Source: Berghia stephanieae (lineage: Eukaryota; Mollusca; Gastropoda; Nudibranchia; Aeolidiidae). From it: 64,000 nucleotides of DNA. Positions 22,661 to 32,111 of this stretch are shown one piece after another. Within the stretch, counting starts at the first letter, position 1; each line of letters opens with the position of its first letter. Made by a program: the position numbers and the translations under genes. The stretch is taken from contig CM067444.1 of NCBI GenBank assembly GCA_034508935.3, positions 33,307,663 to 33,371,662 on the forward strand, written 5' to 3'. The notes beneath the pieces are model-generated. The model did no database searches. It was given only the letters and a program-made list of their open reading frames with translations, and was not told the origin of the DNA.

Positions 22661-24506
22661 CTTTTTACCATACTTTGTTTTCATAGGAGATCAGTTAAAA
22701 TGAGATCTCAATTATAATGAGACATTTTGATTGGAATGGAGGTCACAATGCTTAATACGAAATGTTTGGGAACAAGAAATTACCTCAGATTAACCGTCTT
22801 TCCAGATTATTCACTATAGACAATACAATAGAGAAATAGGTTGGGTTTGTTTTTTTTGCATTCGGATTAACCCACAGTTTTGGACTAGCCTTTCCGGAGC
22901 TTATGTATATATTTAATTTTTATTTACTTAGCAATATAATTAACACTGGACTAAGAATTTTCAAATCCCCATTTGCCTACCTTGAACTTTTATTTGATAT
23001 CTCTTCGTCTGAAAGTTTAATGTCTTCTTCATCGGTGGAATTGGGCTCCCTGGAAGAAAATGGTTTCATATATATATATAATAATAATAATCTGTATTTG
23101 TTCCTTTACAGAACAATTGAACAAATAAAATATTTAAAAAAATAAAAAAAAAAAATTGCTACATAAAAAAAGAAGAAAAAAGAAGGAACAGGTACCACAG
23201 AACATATAATTTATTCTAACAGCTTCCTGGAAACTTACACAATATTCATGGTAGTGTAGTACTCTCACCATATTCACATCTGTGATGAATGTCGTAATAA
23301 ATGTTAAGTGTCTCAAAAGGTCACACCGACCAGACGGAAAATCACATATTGCTCATGGTCATTAGTCTGACCACTAACCATCAAAATTATTATCAATATC
23401 AATATTATAGTCAACGTGATTTCTCTTAGTAATTAAAAAATGTTGAATCATTCCAGGATAGTAGATAATTAATTTTCAAGAAATAATGAGGTTAGCAATC
23501 CCAATTATTTTACTTTTAAAACATACCATTCACTAGAGGAACTATCAGTGAAAGGATTTCTGATAGAATCAGGGTCACTCGGGTCAAGTTCTGCTTCTGG
23601 TTTTAAGATGTCGTGTTTCCTGTTTACTTCATTATCTTCATCCTCTTTCGGAGATTCTGATACTTTGTTGTCTCTTTGTGATTTTCTGTGTATGAAATAT
23701 CAAAACCCAGTGATTAGGTCTACCATTACAAATGATAAGACGAGATGAGCAAAGACTCATTAAAAGTAAGTGACGATAACAGCAACAATGATAATATTAA
23801 AGGTAAAAGTTAAAGCATTTTTGTTGACAATGGTGATGATGGTCATGATCAGAGTGTGAGTTCAGTGACTGTAGGTAGTGGTGACAGAGAAAAGGTTAGT
23901 GACAGTGATGGAGAACGTTATGGTCAAGTGGTGTTCTTACTTAACTTATTTATATTAATAAGACATCAAGTTGGGGTTTTTTTTACATGACTTGATACAA
24001 GAAAGCGAGCACACAGGAAAATTTCTATCAATGCATTATTTAATTATATATCAATTGGAACTGTTTCAGTGTTCACTGCCAACTTAGTTTCCAGCCTGTT
24101 ATAACCCCCACCCGAGACACAACAATGTAGATCGAAGTAAGCGCGTCATGACCAGATCTAAACATTGACTTATATTCTTACAACTACACATTTGTTTCAA
24201 ATTTTACAATAGATGCTGACACAATAAGGATATATTGCCATAGAATATTTAATCCGAAAGAAAAACTAATGACACGGTTGGTATTTTTCTTCAATAGTCA
24301 AAAAAGAGCACAAGTACAAGGCACAGTCACAACTTTGTCGAAGTCGAAACTGTGTTTACATGAAAGTCTGAAAGAAAGTTATGAAGAATAATTAGTGTGA
24401 CTACTAAGTAATAAAAACAAAATACTATAATTTAATATCTTACCTTTCATTTAATTGCTGCAAATGCGAAAAAAAAGTTCTTGAAAGTCAAACGTTTAGT
24501 AGACAT

Positions 24507-24642
24507 GTTGATTTTAGAACCTCGCAAACTTTTTCCAGGAAATCGAAACTAGAACAATCGGAACTGCTATTACTACCTAAACTCTTATTTGATTGGCTGA
24601 AATCAGCCAATCAAATAAAGCATTTCAAAAGATGACACGAGA
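24507..24642. promoter_or_regulatory. Putative promoter of the recombinase-like gene with a CCAAT palindrome
   Basis: Short upstream region with a perfect palindrome: TTATTTGATTGGCTGA at 24,585-24,600, a 2-base spacer, and its exact inverse at 24,603-24,618. Each arm holds a CCAAT/ATTGG core. The site is about 80-110 bases upstream of the ATG at 24,506 and just left of the ISL2EU-like element. Regulation is inferred from position and motif only. Confidence 0.5.
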
Positions 24643-24710
24643 ATAGGATTCCACAGTCTGACGTCACGTCCGCCTAGCAACGAATCGGCTGGCTCTAAAC
24701 AAAAAAAATC
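24643..24710 (+). repeat. Left terminal inverted repeat of ISL2EU-like element
   Basis: ATAGGATTCCACAGTCTGAC then CTAGCAACG and CGGCTGGCTCTAAACA. It pairs with the inverted right end at 28,965-29,035 (ATAGGCTTCCTAAGTCTTGA, GCAGCAACG, CGGCTGGCTCTAAACA). The outermost AT on each side fits a 2-base AT target duplication. Confidence 0.8.
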
Positions 24711-25244
24711 CGTGCTTGGTCCAGGCAAGGAATAATTGGAAAATCGCTCAAAAAAACAATTTTTATCTTAAATATGGTCCAGTATTTTGTACCAGATTGT
24801 CTACACCAGTCAGAGAGTCACTCCTGCAAGTTTTACAGATTTCCAAATGGACAGGCAGACAAAAAATTGAAGAAAAAGTGGACCACTTTAGTCAGGTAAG
24901 CACGCACGCCTCGTCGAACATTTGATAGAGTTCGTAGTCCAGATCTAGGTCAAGTTCTAGCTTACGTAGACCTATATTTTATGATTAAAGTGTACAATTG
25001 CACGAAATTATAAATAAAAATACATTCCAAACTAGGTTTTTATTGAAGTTGAAGCAAAAATGATATCTCAATCGTTTTGATGTTAAGGCTGATAAACTGA
25101 ATGAGAGTTAAGTTCTACTGATAAGTGATAATTTTTTTAAAAGGAGAACAAGAAGAAAGAGAATAAAATATTTGTTAAAATCTTACTTTAAACTCGATAC
25201 CTTTATGGCAAAATGAAAATAAATAAATAAAATAACGCAACCTC

Positions 25245-25271
25245 TCCCCCCCCCCCCCTCCCCTCACGCAG

Positions 25272-25353
<82 letters not shown>
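25245..25353 (+). repeat. C-run, CT and CA microsatellite (intron of transposase)
   Basis: A C-run, then (TC)n of about 35 units at 25,270-25,330, then (AC)n to about 25,353. It lies in the intron between the two THAP exons. Confidence 0.95.
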
Positions 25354-25360
<7 letters not shown>

Positions 25361-26066
25361 ATACTTTCCTCTTTTTTTTTGGAAAGTTTCTCTGATTCTC
25401 TGCCATGCCTCCCCTCCCCGACAGCCGAGGTGGCAACTCTGTGTGAACAAAGCAAGATGGCGGCAGGGACCTCTCTCCTTTACCTGTGCCCGATTGTTGA
25501 CACTCCAAAGTTTCCATCACCGCACTGTCCAGTACAGTACTGACTGAAATAAAGAGAAAACGCAAGTCTTGCCACACTCAACCCCAAGATCAACTTTAAC
25601 TGTGTAAATTTAAGAATTCTTATTTTTATATATACCTAGTCAAAATCATCAAAAGAAGTAATGAGGAAGTGCGACATTTTGCTGAATGTGCGATTTCATA
25701 AAAGACAGGCGAGAGACCCACCAGTAACCTAGTCTCTTGCACACCTTTGATTTATCATGCATTGAGCTGGTGTCAAACAAGATAGTCTAAAACAAAGTAC
25801 TTATCAAATTAAATAATATACCCAATATGCCCAACAGAATTATTGTTTTTTTTTTAATCTTTTCATTTCAGGTGAAAGGACAAAAGATCCAACATCATCA
25901 TCAAGAGTGTGTTCTTGTCACTTCAGAGATGGTGACAAAGCCAACCTCCCTGAATTGTTTGACAGAAATAAAAATAAATTGTTTCCATCAGAGCCAGAAA
26001 GAAAGAAAAGAAAAGTGACACAAGGAATTCCCACCCCATCTCAATTGGCACCAACATCAAGAAGTC

Positions 26067-26103
26067 CACCACCACCACCACCACCACTACCACCACCACC
26101 ACC

Positions 26104-26194
<91 letters not shown>

Positions 26195-26200
26195 GCTCAA
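26067..26200 (+). repeat. ACC/ATC microsatellite inside coding sequence
   Basis: (CAC)n passing into (ATC)n within transposase exon 2, coding runs of Pro then Ser. A second, impure ATC-rich block follows to about 26,335. Slippage here is a likely source of the frame changes in the gene. Confidence 0.93.
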
Positions 26201-27711
26201 CTCTCTTCATCATCATCACAAAGTCCCACCTTTAAAAAAACCAGATTCCTCATCATCATTATTTTCCTCCTCATCATCATCCTCATTATCTTCTCCCTCA
26301 TCATCATCTCAACTCTCGTCACCATCATCACAGGATTCCATCTTTTAAAAAAAACAGATTGTAGAACAAGTGAGGATATTTTAAATAGAACAACAAATTT
26401 AATTCAAGAACAAAAAATTACAGACAAAAATAAGGAAATAGCTAGCTTTAAAAAACCCAACTAAGTTAGATTCAACGCACTTACACTGTTTCAAGCCTTA
26501 CAGAAAAAGTTCTTCGAATGGAGACAGGTGTACATTCTTTTAAAATATTTAATATTATTATTCAATATGTTGAGTGCTTTAGAGGTAACATTATTTATTA
26601 TAGTAGATGGGAAGTTCAGGAAGAGACAGTTGCATTAAAAGACCAAATTTTCATTATTACACTTATGAAACTTAGACAGAACTACGCTAACCTTCATATT
26701 TCACAATTGTTTAGCGTTAGTGAAAGTACTATAACAAATATTATACAAACTTTTATTCATGTTTTACATAAGCCATACGCTTCTCTTTGAAAATGTTATG
26801 AAGGTTACATGCCCTTCTAGACATAAAAATAAACTATCAGCTCCATCATCATTTTTAAGATTTCCAAATTGCAGAATGATCATTGATTGTACAGATGACC
26901 AAATTGCTATTCCTAAAGAAATGGATAAACAACGGTTAACTTATTCTTCTTATAGGTCCATGAATTCTGTTAAAGCTCTTGTTGGTCTAAGTCCAAATGG
27001 TGTGATAAATTTTATTTCTAAACATGATCCAGGGTCTGTCTCGGATAAGGTCATTGTACAAAATTGTGGATTACTAAAACTTTTAATTTTAAGCCCTGGA
27101 GAATTAATTTTAGCAGATAAAGGTAATAAAGGTAAAACCCCATCCTGATTCAAGATATTTTACCTCAAGGAGTAACTGTAAATATCCCTCCCTTTTTACA
27201 TAATAAATTTACTGAAAATGAGATTTTATTAACAAAAGAAATTGCTTCATGTAGAATTCATGTTGAGAGGGCTAATGAAAGACTGAAAAATGTTAACATC
27301 CTCTCATATATTCCAACCATGTTAAGAGAAACATCTGATATTATTTTTCAATTTGTTGCAGCACTTGTCAATCCCCAGTCTCCTCTTATTAAGGAGATTG
27401 CATTTTGTTAGCTTTGCCATTTATTTTGTACAACACACATATTTTGTTCATCATCATCAAATCACCATTCAAAATAATGGTTTTGTAGGTCCATACATGA
27501 TTTTACATGATAAACATGACAAATTATGGCATTGTTGTATCAATGTATGCTCAATGTCATTAACATTGTTAAATAAAACCACACAAATTAGTTTTGGACT
27601 GAATCAACCCAAGGCATCATCAAGATAGATCTGTGGAAGTAAAAGAATAAAAGATTCAAATTTAGAGCTGCGACCATGCTCAATAGGCAAAAAACAAACA
27701 AACTAATAAAA

Positions 27712-28020
27712 CGTCTGTTGTGGTCTTGTGGTATGACACTCGCTTTCAGATCAGAGGGTCCTGGGTTTGGGCCTCGCTCGGCACATAGTTGAGTCCTTGG
27801 AGAAGGCTCTTTACTCACAATCTCTCACCGTACTCAGGTGTCAAATGAGTACCTGGCGTTGTCTCTGTCCGAAAAAATTGTAATATCGCCCAACAGGCAT
27901 CATGTCCCGTCTTACATGTTAAATGTTGCTGTTGGCCAGGGACCCCTTGTAAAGCACTTTGAGCACATTTAGTGGATATTACGCTGTATAAAAACTCAAT
28001 TAAAAAAACAAATTAAGTGA
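27712..28020 (+). repeat. tRNA-derived SINE, family A copy
   Basis: Good copy: TGTGGTCTTGTGGTATGACA, GGTCCTGGGTTTGGGCCTCG, TCAGGTGTCAAATGAGTACC, TGTAATATCGCCCAACAGG, ending in AAAGCACTTTGAGCAC and GTATAAAAACTCAATT. It lies within the ISL2EU-like element, 300 bases after the transposase stop. Confidence 0.88.
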
Positions 28021-28034
28021 TTCTTTCATTCATC

Positions 28035-28140
28035 TTGCTTTGTTGATAAGGGGGAAACCCGAAACGTCCATTTTATCTGTTTTCGTATATTAAATTGAAG
28101 TTCACATTCAATTTCACAATGTTATTGATTTCTTCGAGTT
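28035..28140 (+). repeat. Possible Penelope-like 3' end with hammerhead-like core
   Basis: TTGATAAGGGGGAAACCCGA then AACGTCC resembles the conserved CTGATGAG / stem II / GAAAC order of hammerhead ribozymes carried by Penelope-like elements; here the core is altered (TTGATAAG). Stem II could be GGG-AAA-CCC. Family and activity are inferences. Confidence 0.4.
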
Positions 28141-28212
28141 TCAAGCAGCAACATTTACATTACACCTTAACCCAATAGGAAGTTTAGTTTACCGTGACTA
28201 ACACTGGTCTAA

Positions 28213-28420
28213 ATAAATCCTTTATTCATCCCATAGAGGAAATTTATCTCTAGGGTCTATTCCCAGGGAAGACTGGAATAACCACGGTGCAGCGCCGCAA
28301 ATTGAGCTAGGGCGAGGTGACTTGCTCAAGGCCACACAGCGCAGCGGCGGGTGAACGAACTCGGTACCTTTCGGGTACGAAGCAAAAACCGTACCGCTGA
28401 TCCACGCTGCCCCACATGAA
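28213..28420 (-). repeat. CORE-SINE, copy 1 (minus strand)
   Basis: The minus strand reads, after a tRNA-like start (GAGTTCGTTCACC), the CORE block GCTGTGTGGCCTTGAGCAAG followed by TCACCTCGCCC, close to the CORE shared with vertebrate MIR (GTGTGACCTTGGGCAAGT). The 3' part is TATTCCAGTCTTCCC and ATGGGATGAATAAAGG. A second copy lies at 55,365-55,562. Confidence 0.85.
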
Positions 28421-28773
28421 GTATGATAAAATGTCTAGCGTGATTGGTGATTGTGATGCTTATATAAGTATTATAATAAAGGTTACAACACGATACTAAA
28501 TAGTATGTAGTAGACTATAGTCAATAGCAACGAAAATTAGCGAAGCAAGACTAAGACCTCAAAGACTCAAAGTCCGTGGTCCATAAGATAAAAACACAAT
28601 AATTCAATGACTCCCTCTCTCTCTCCCTAACTAAAATCGAACGTAAACAGTTAAATCTTTCCATTGGATATACTAAATCTGCCTAAACTCAAAGTAAACT
28701 GATTATTGTCCAACAGTAGTTTTACGGAGATGTGAGATTTTGAGAGTGAGAATGAGAAGACGAAATGACTTAC

Positions 28774-28956
28774 CTTCACAGAATACTCTTTATTCTTCAT
28801 GCTGGCTTGAACTTTGCCGAACATCAAGCCATCTGAGTAAGTGAAAGTCAAAACAGGACCTGACTGATGATGATTTTCACCTCGCGAGACACTTTTATGC
28901 TCATTGGAGAAGTATTTCATAAGGGCGGTGATGGAAATAGAGTTCGTGTCAGCCAT
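28774..28956 (-). CDS. First exon of a SWIM-type protein (ISL2EU second gene)
   Basis: Sixty-one codons from ATG at 28,956 to a donor site GTAAGT (28,768-28,773), phase 0. It begins MADTNSISITALMKYFSNEH and contains SGPVLTFTYSDG and GKVQASMKNKEYSVK. The string G.V.ASMK.K.Y.V is, in my recollection, the start of the region before SWIM zinc fingers in proteins that often carry a YqaJ-type nuclease; no zinc ligands are in this exon. A homologue (MADGLRKYFSDEHKGVTRGK) starts at 61,763. The ATG is about 75 bases inside the right end of the element. Later exons are not found in the window and may have been replaced by SINEs. Confidence 0.68.
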
Positions 28957-28964
28957 TTTTCTCG

Positions 28965-29035
28965 ACTGTTTAGAGCCAGCCGGTTTGTTGCCATGCGTTG
29001 CTGCGCAGGATTACGTCAAGACTTAGGAAGCCTAT
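28965..29035 (-). repeat. Right terminal inverted repeat of ISL2EU-like element
   Basis: Inverse of 24,643-24,710: TGTTTAGAGCCAGCCGG, CGTTGCTGC and GACTTAGGAAGCCTAT. It contains an extra ATGGCAAC relative to the left end. Confidence 0.8.
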
Positions 29036-29099
29036 GACTTGCTCATGAGCCCGTGGGTTGTGTGTGAAAATAAGATCAAAATATGTGTATAATGGGCTA

Positions 29100-29313
29100 T
29101 ACACACGTTACCAATGAAGTGGACAAAATGAGGTCTTCGTTTTATTTCCACTTCAGGTCCTCATTCTAGACATTACATAGACCATAGAGGTCTTTAAAAA
29201 ATGAGGTCCAAAATGTTGGACCTCTATTTGAAAATGTCCTCATTGTGTGGCTTGTGTAACCTATGGATGTCCTCATTTTGACGCCTTTACAAGAGCACAC
29301 ACACACACATACT

Positions 29314-29341
<28 letters not shown>
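29100..29341 (+). repeat. Dispersed repeat (GTCCTCATTTTGACGCC), copy 2, with CA run
   Basis: The last 100 bases match 21,820-21,917. The first part has a small hairpin GAGGTCCAA-AATG-TTGGACCTC and the words AAAATGAGGT. It ends in (CA)n at about 29,300-29,341. Confidence 0.82.
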
Positions 29342-29344
<3 letters not shown>

Positions 29345-29352
29345 TTGCCCAC

Positions 29353-31760
29353 CTACCCACCCTGTACCCATCCAAGATGAATGACAGTATTATTATCATA
29401 GTATGTATCAAGTATCTCATTCATTCCGCCTAATCCTTGCCCACCCACCCACCTACACCAGCTTACATTGCCGTTTAAATTAACCTTAGCCTCATTCTGT
29501 CCTCCGAGATTCATGACTTTGGTCTTGTTAATATTTAGTTTGGCACCACTTGCGAGGCCGAAATTTTTGAGAGTTTCTAAAAGTTTGTGTATGCTAGGTA
29601 TATCTCTCGGAATCAGGGTTGCATCATCAGCATACGCGATGAGTTTTTTGTTGGCTTTTCCAGGAATTCTGGTGCCTTTAATTTTCGGGTTTCTCCTAAT
29701 TTTTTCCAAAACGGTTTCAAGACATAAGATGTATAGTTGGGCCGAGAGAGGGCAACCCTGTCGTACTGACCGACCGATTTGGAAGGGATCAAGATATTTT
29801 TTGATTGACTATTACACAGCTGGAGGGGTTGTTGTATAGTATTTTTATCCATATTCTGTAATAAGGGCCTATGTTGTTGTGTTCTAATATTTTGTGTAAG
29901 AAGCTATGTTCTAATCTATCGAAAGCTTTCTCTTGATCGATGGACAAAATGTATGCATGTGTGTGTGTCTGTTTTACATATCCTATGTCTCTGATGAAGT
30001 TTGTGTGCTGCTCTATTGTTCTGTTTTTTATGCTACATGTTTGTTCTTTGTCTATCAATTGGGGTAGGTAAGTTTTGATTTTGTTGCTTAAAGTTTTTGC
30101 TATAATTTTGTAGTCGGTGTTTAGGAGGGATATGGGTCTGTATTGTTTGACGTCTGTTGTGTTGCTTTCTTTGGGTATGAGGGTTATGTATGATATCTTT
30201 TGGCTGTTCGTTAATTGTCCTTCTTTGTGTATTTCTTTAGTCAGTTCTAGGAGGGGTTTTTTAAGGAGAGGGAAGAAACTTTTGTAGAATTCTACTGTTA
30301 GTCCATCAGGGCCTGGGGATTTGTTTGTGTTCATGTTGTCTAGGCTGTGTTGTAGGTCTTCTATTGTGATCTCTGTAACTAATTGTTCTTTCTGTTCGTC
30401 TGTCAGCTTCTTTGTATAATCGGTGTAGTGGTCTTGTATATCTTTTGATATTTCGCCACTTGTTTATAGTTGTTTGTAAAAATTGTAGAAGGTCTTAAGG
30501 GTTTCTGTCTCGTTTTTTGTTATTTGCCCATCTGTTGTTCTGATTTTGTCTATATGTCGTCTGTGTAGTTCGTTTTCTATTCGCGCTATTGTGTCGTTTA
30601 AATCAGTGTAGTCGTTGCATGTATTGTATGTGCTTCTTACTTTGTTGTGGCCTCTGAATTTTCTTTGTTCAATTTCGTTCAGTTTTTCTATTGCTTTAGT
30701 AACATGTGGTTGTGTTTGTATTTCTGTTTTGTTGTCACGCGCCCTGTCAATGTTGATGATTGTTTTGTACTTTGTTTCCTTTCTGTTGGTTTTGTCTTGT
30801 ATTTTTTTCCCTATCATTTGTGTTAGCGTTTGTATGGTCTGTTTGAGGGTGTCCCACCATTCTCGGATGTTGTCATTTGGTATATTGTCCATATAGTCTA
30901 ATATGATGTCGGTCATGTATTGTATGTAATAATGGTCCTGCAGGAGACTGTTGTTGAATTTCCAGTAGGCACTTTTTTGTTTGGGTCTTGTAATTTTGGT
31001 GCCGTACTGGGCGTAGACAGCTTTGTGGTCTGTGTAGTCTAGTGTGATCTCTAGGTGTTTAATTTCTGATATTGGGGTTGTTTTGGATATGTATATTTTG
31101 TCGAGTCTGGATCCTGTGTTTGCGAGTGATTTAAAGGTGGTTTCTTTCCCGAGTGGGAATGTTTCTCTGTATGTATCTGTTAGATTGTGTTTTTTCTAAA
31201 ATTCGTTGTAGTATTTGTTTGTCTATGACTGTTTGTTGTGTTCTATGGTGAGTTGTGTCGTGGGGGTGTAGTGTGTTATTAAATCCCTGCTAGGATGATG
31301 GGTGTTGATGGGTTTATTTCCATTCTTTTCTCTAAGTCTAGGAAAGTTGTCTTTTTTTCGTCTGTTTTTGAGGCAGGTCCGTAGATGTTGTAAATTTGGA
31401 ATTTGTAGCCGTCTTGAGTCACGTCTATTTTCCCTATTCGTCCTGTGTTGTCATGGTCGTGTTGGGTGACAGTCCAATTGTCGGAGGTTTTTATTATGGC
31501 TACTCCTCTACAGTTTCTTTTTTTCTTGTCGATTGTCCAAAATATATTTTTAACTTCTGGTTTAAGTTTGAAAAGTGTTCGTTCTTGTATGTATTTGTCA
31601 TGTATGTTCGTTTCTTGTAACAGTAGGAAGTCTGGTCTGTGGTTCCTTATTAAATTTTTAATGTCTTGTATTTTCTGTCTCATACCTCTGATGTTTAATG
31701 TTATGATTGTCGATGGTGGGAAGTCATCCTCAATTGTGTTGGAAGAGACCTAAAGCAACA
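29353..31760 (-). pseudogene. LINE ORF2: endonuclease and reverse transcriptase (L1/Tx1-like)
   Basis: In reading order from 31,760: an N-terminal endonuclease (DFLLLQETNIHDKYIQ, GVAIIKTSDNW, IYGPASK, PIILAGI) at 31,279-31,683; a linker at 30,464-30,916; then RT blocks NKSPGPDGLTVEFYKSFFPL, YRPISLLNTDYKIIAKTLSN, AYILSIDQEKAFDRLEHSFL at 29,789-30,334 and KKLIAYADDATLIP (catalytic Asp-Asp) at 29,613-29,709. These are L1-superfamily motifs. The C-terminal third seen in the copy at 59,968-60,885 is absent. Frame changes near 29,800, 30,400 and 31,280 and a 47-bp insertion near the start make it non-functional. It belongs with ORF1 at 32,112-33,284. Confidence 0.88.
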
Positions 31761-31786
31761 AACAAACAAACAAAAAAATCATCCTC
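31724..31786 (+). mobile_element. 47-bp truncated retroposon with TCATCCTC target duplication
   Basis: Insertion 31,732-31,778 (AATTGTGTTGGAAGAGACCT then AAAGCAACAAACAAAC and A's) flanked by the perfect duplication TCATCCTC at 31,724-31,731 and 31,779-31,786. The same sequence is the 3' end of the longer insertion at 38,920-39,264. It interrupts the start of the LINE ORF2. Confidence 0.88.
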
Positions 31787-32111
31787 TTTGTAGGTTGTTT
31801 TTATTTTGTATGGTTGGTTTTTAGTGTATGATGTTGCTTGTTCTCTAGAGGTGGTGTGTTTGTTGTATCTAGAGTTGCGTATGTATGTATGTAGGTATAT
31901 ACGTGTGGTCTGTAAGGCTGCATGTCTGGGTTTAATGTGTGTATTGTTTTGTTTAAATATTGGGTTGTGTGTCTCCCATGTGTCGTGGTGGTCTGGGCAG
32001 TGTCCTTTCTCTCTCAATGTTTTGGATGGGTGGAGTCTTCCTCTTGAGGGAAGAGCTCCTTTGGTGTGGTGTGTATGTTTGTGTAGGTATTGGGTGGTGT
32101 GTTCTGTGACT

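Larger units (their letters stand above)
19525..24506 (-). pseudogene. Tyrosine-recombinase-like gene, four exons, degraded
   Basis: Spliced model on the minus strand: exon 1 at 24,444-24,506 (starts MSTKRLTFKNFF), exon 2 at 23,527-23,685, exon 3 at 22,981-23,049 (both acidic, Ser/Glu/Asp-rich), exon 4 at 19,525-21,607. All three introns are GT-AG and the codon phases match at each junction. Exon 4 has a paired-Cys/His segment (CFYCDKQIIKMARHLEMKH; later CPTCIGLYRK), an alpha-helical core, and a recombinase-like C-terminal part: ALCEISLFNRKRGGEVQRLT, FNRRVAVLLT, TWTSLRKQVTT and GHDIRVHRDFYRLP, where R, T-x-x-R, H-x-x-x-x-H-R and Y recall the catalytic box of tyrosine recombinases. It ends with a WTQAE...KVPGK...RSWRNVK tail. 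One extra T in exon 1, at least two in-frame stops and two frame changes in exon 4 show it is a pseudogene, unless some are assembly errors. The function of this metazoan family is unknown to me; Crypton-like ancestry is an inference. Confidence 0.8.
24774..27411 (+). pseudogene. THAP-domain DDE transposase (ISL2EU-like), degraded
   Basis: Exon 1 (24,774-24,895, donor GTAAGC) codes MVQYFVPDC then HSCKFYRFPNGQADKK and KKWTTLV, the first half of a THAP zinc finger (C..C, FP, W). Exon 2 starts after TTTCATTTCAG at 25,872 and codes RVCSCHFRDGDKANLPELFD, the second half (C-x2-H-F). A Pro/Ser tract encoded by a microsatellite follows. Then an HTH-like block (LMKLRQNYANLHISQLFSVS), and the DDE_Tnp_4-type catalytic core: CRMIIDCTDDQIAIP, SVKALVGLSPNGVINFISK, LILADKGNKG and HVERANERLKNVN, giving D, D and E. 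The frame ends at TAG 27,409. Exon phases do not match at the splice and several frame changes lie in the core, so it is dead. It probably cut and moved the surrounding element. Confidence 0.82.
24645..29033. mobile_element. ISL2EU-like DNA transposon with two genes
   Basis: A 4.4 kb element bounded by imperfect inverted repeats of about 70 bases and flanking AT. A THAP/DDE transposase reads rightward from the left end (24,774-27,411) and the first exon of a SWIM-type protein reads leftward from the right end (28,774-28,956), so the genes converge. In the ISL2EU superfamily I recall a THAP-bearing transposase and a second, YqaJ-nuclease-related protein; the second-gene assignment here is an inference because only its first exon is found. 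Later insertions inside: a SINE (27,712-28,020), a Penelope-like tail (28,035-28,140), a CORE-SINE (28,213-28,420) and microsatellites. The SINE cluster probably replaced the remaining exons of the second gene. It is not intact. Confidence 0.78.
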
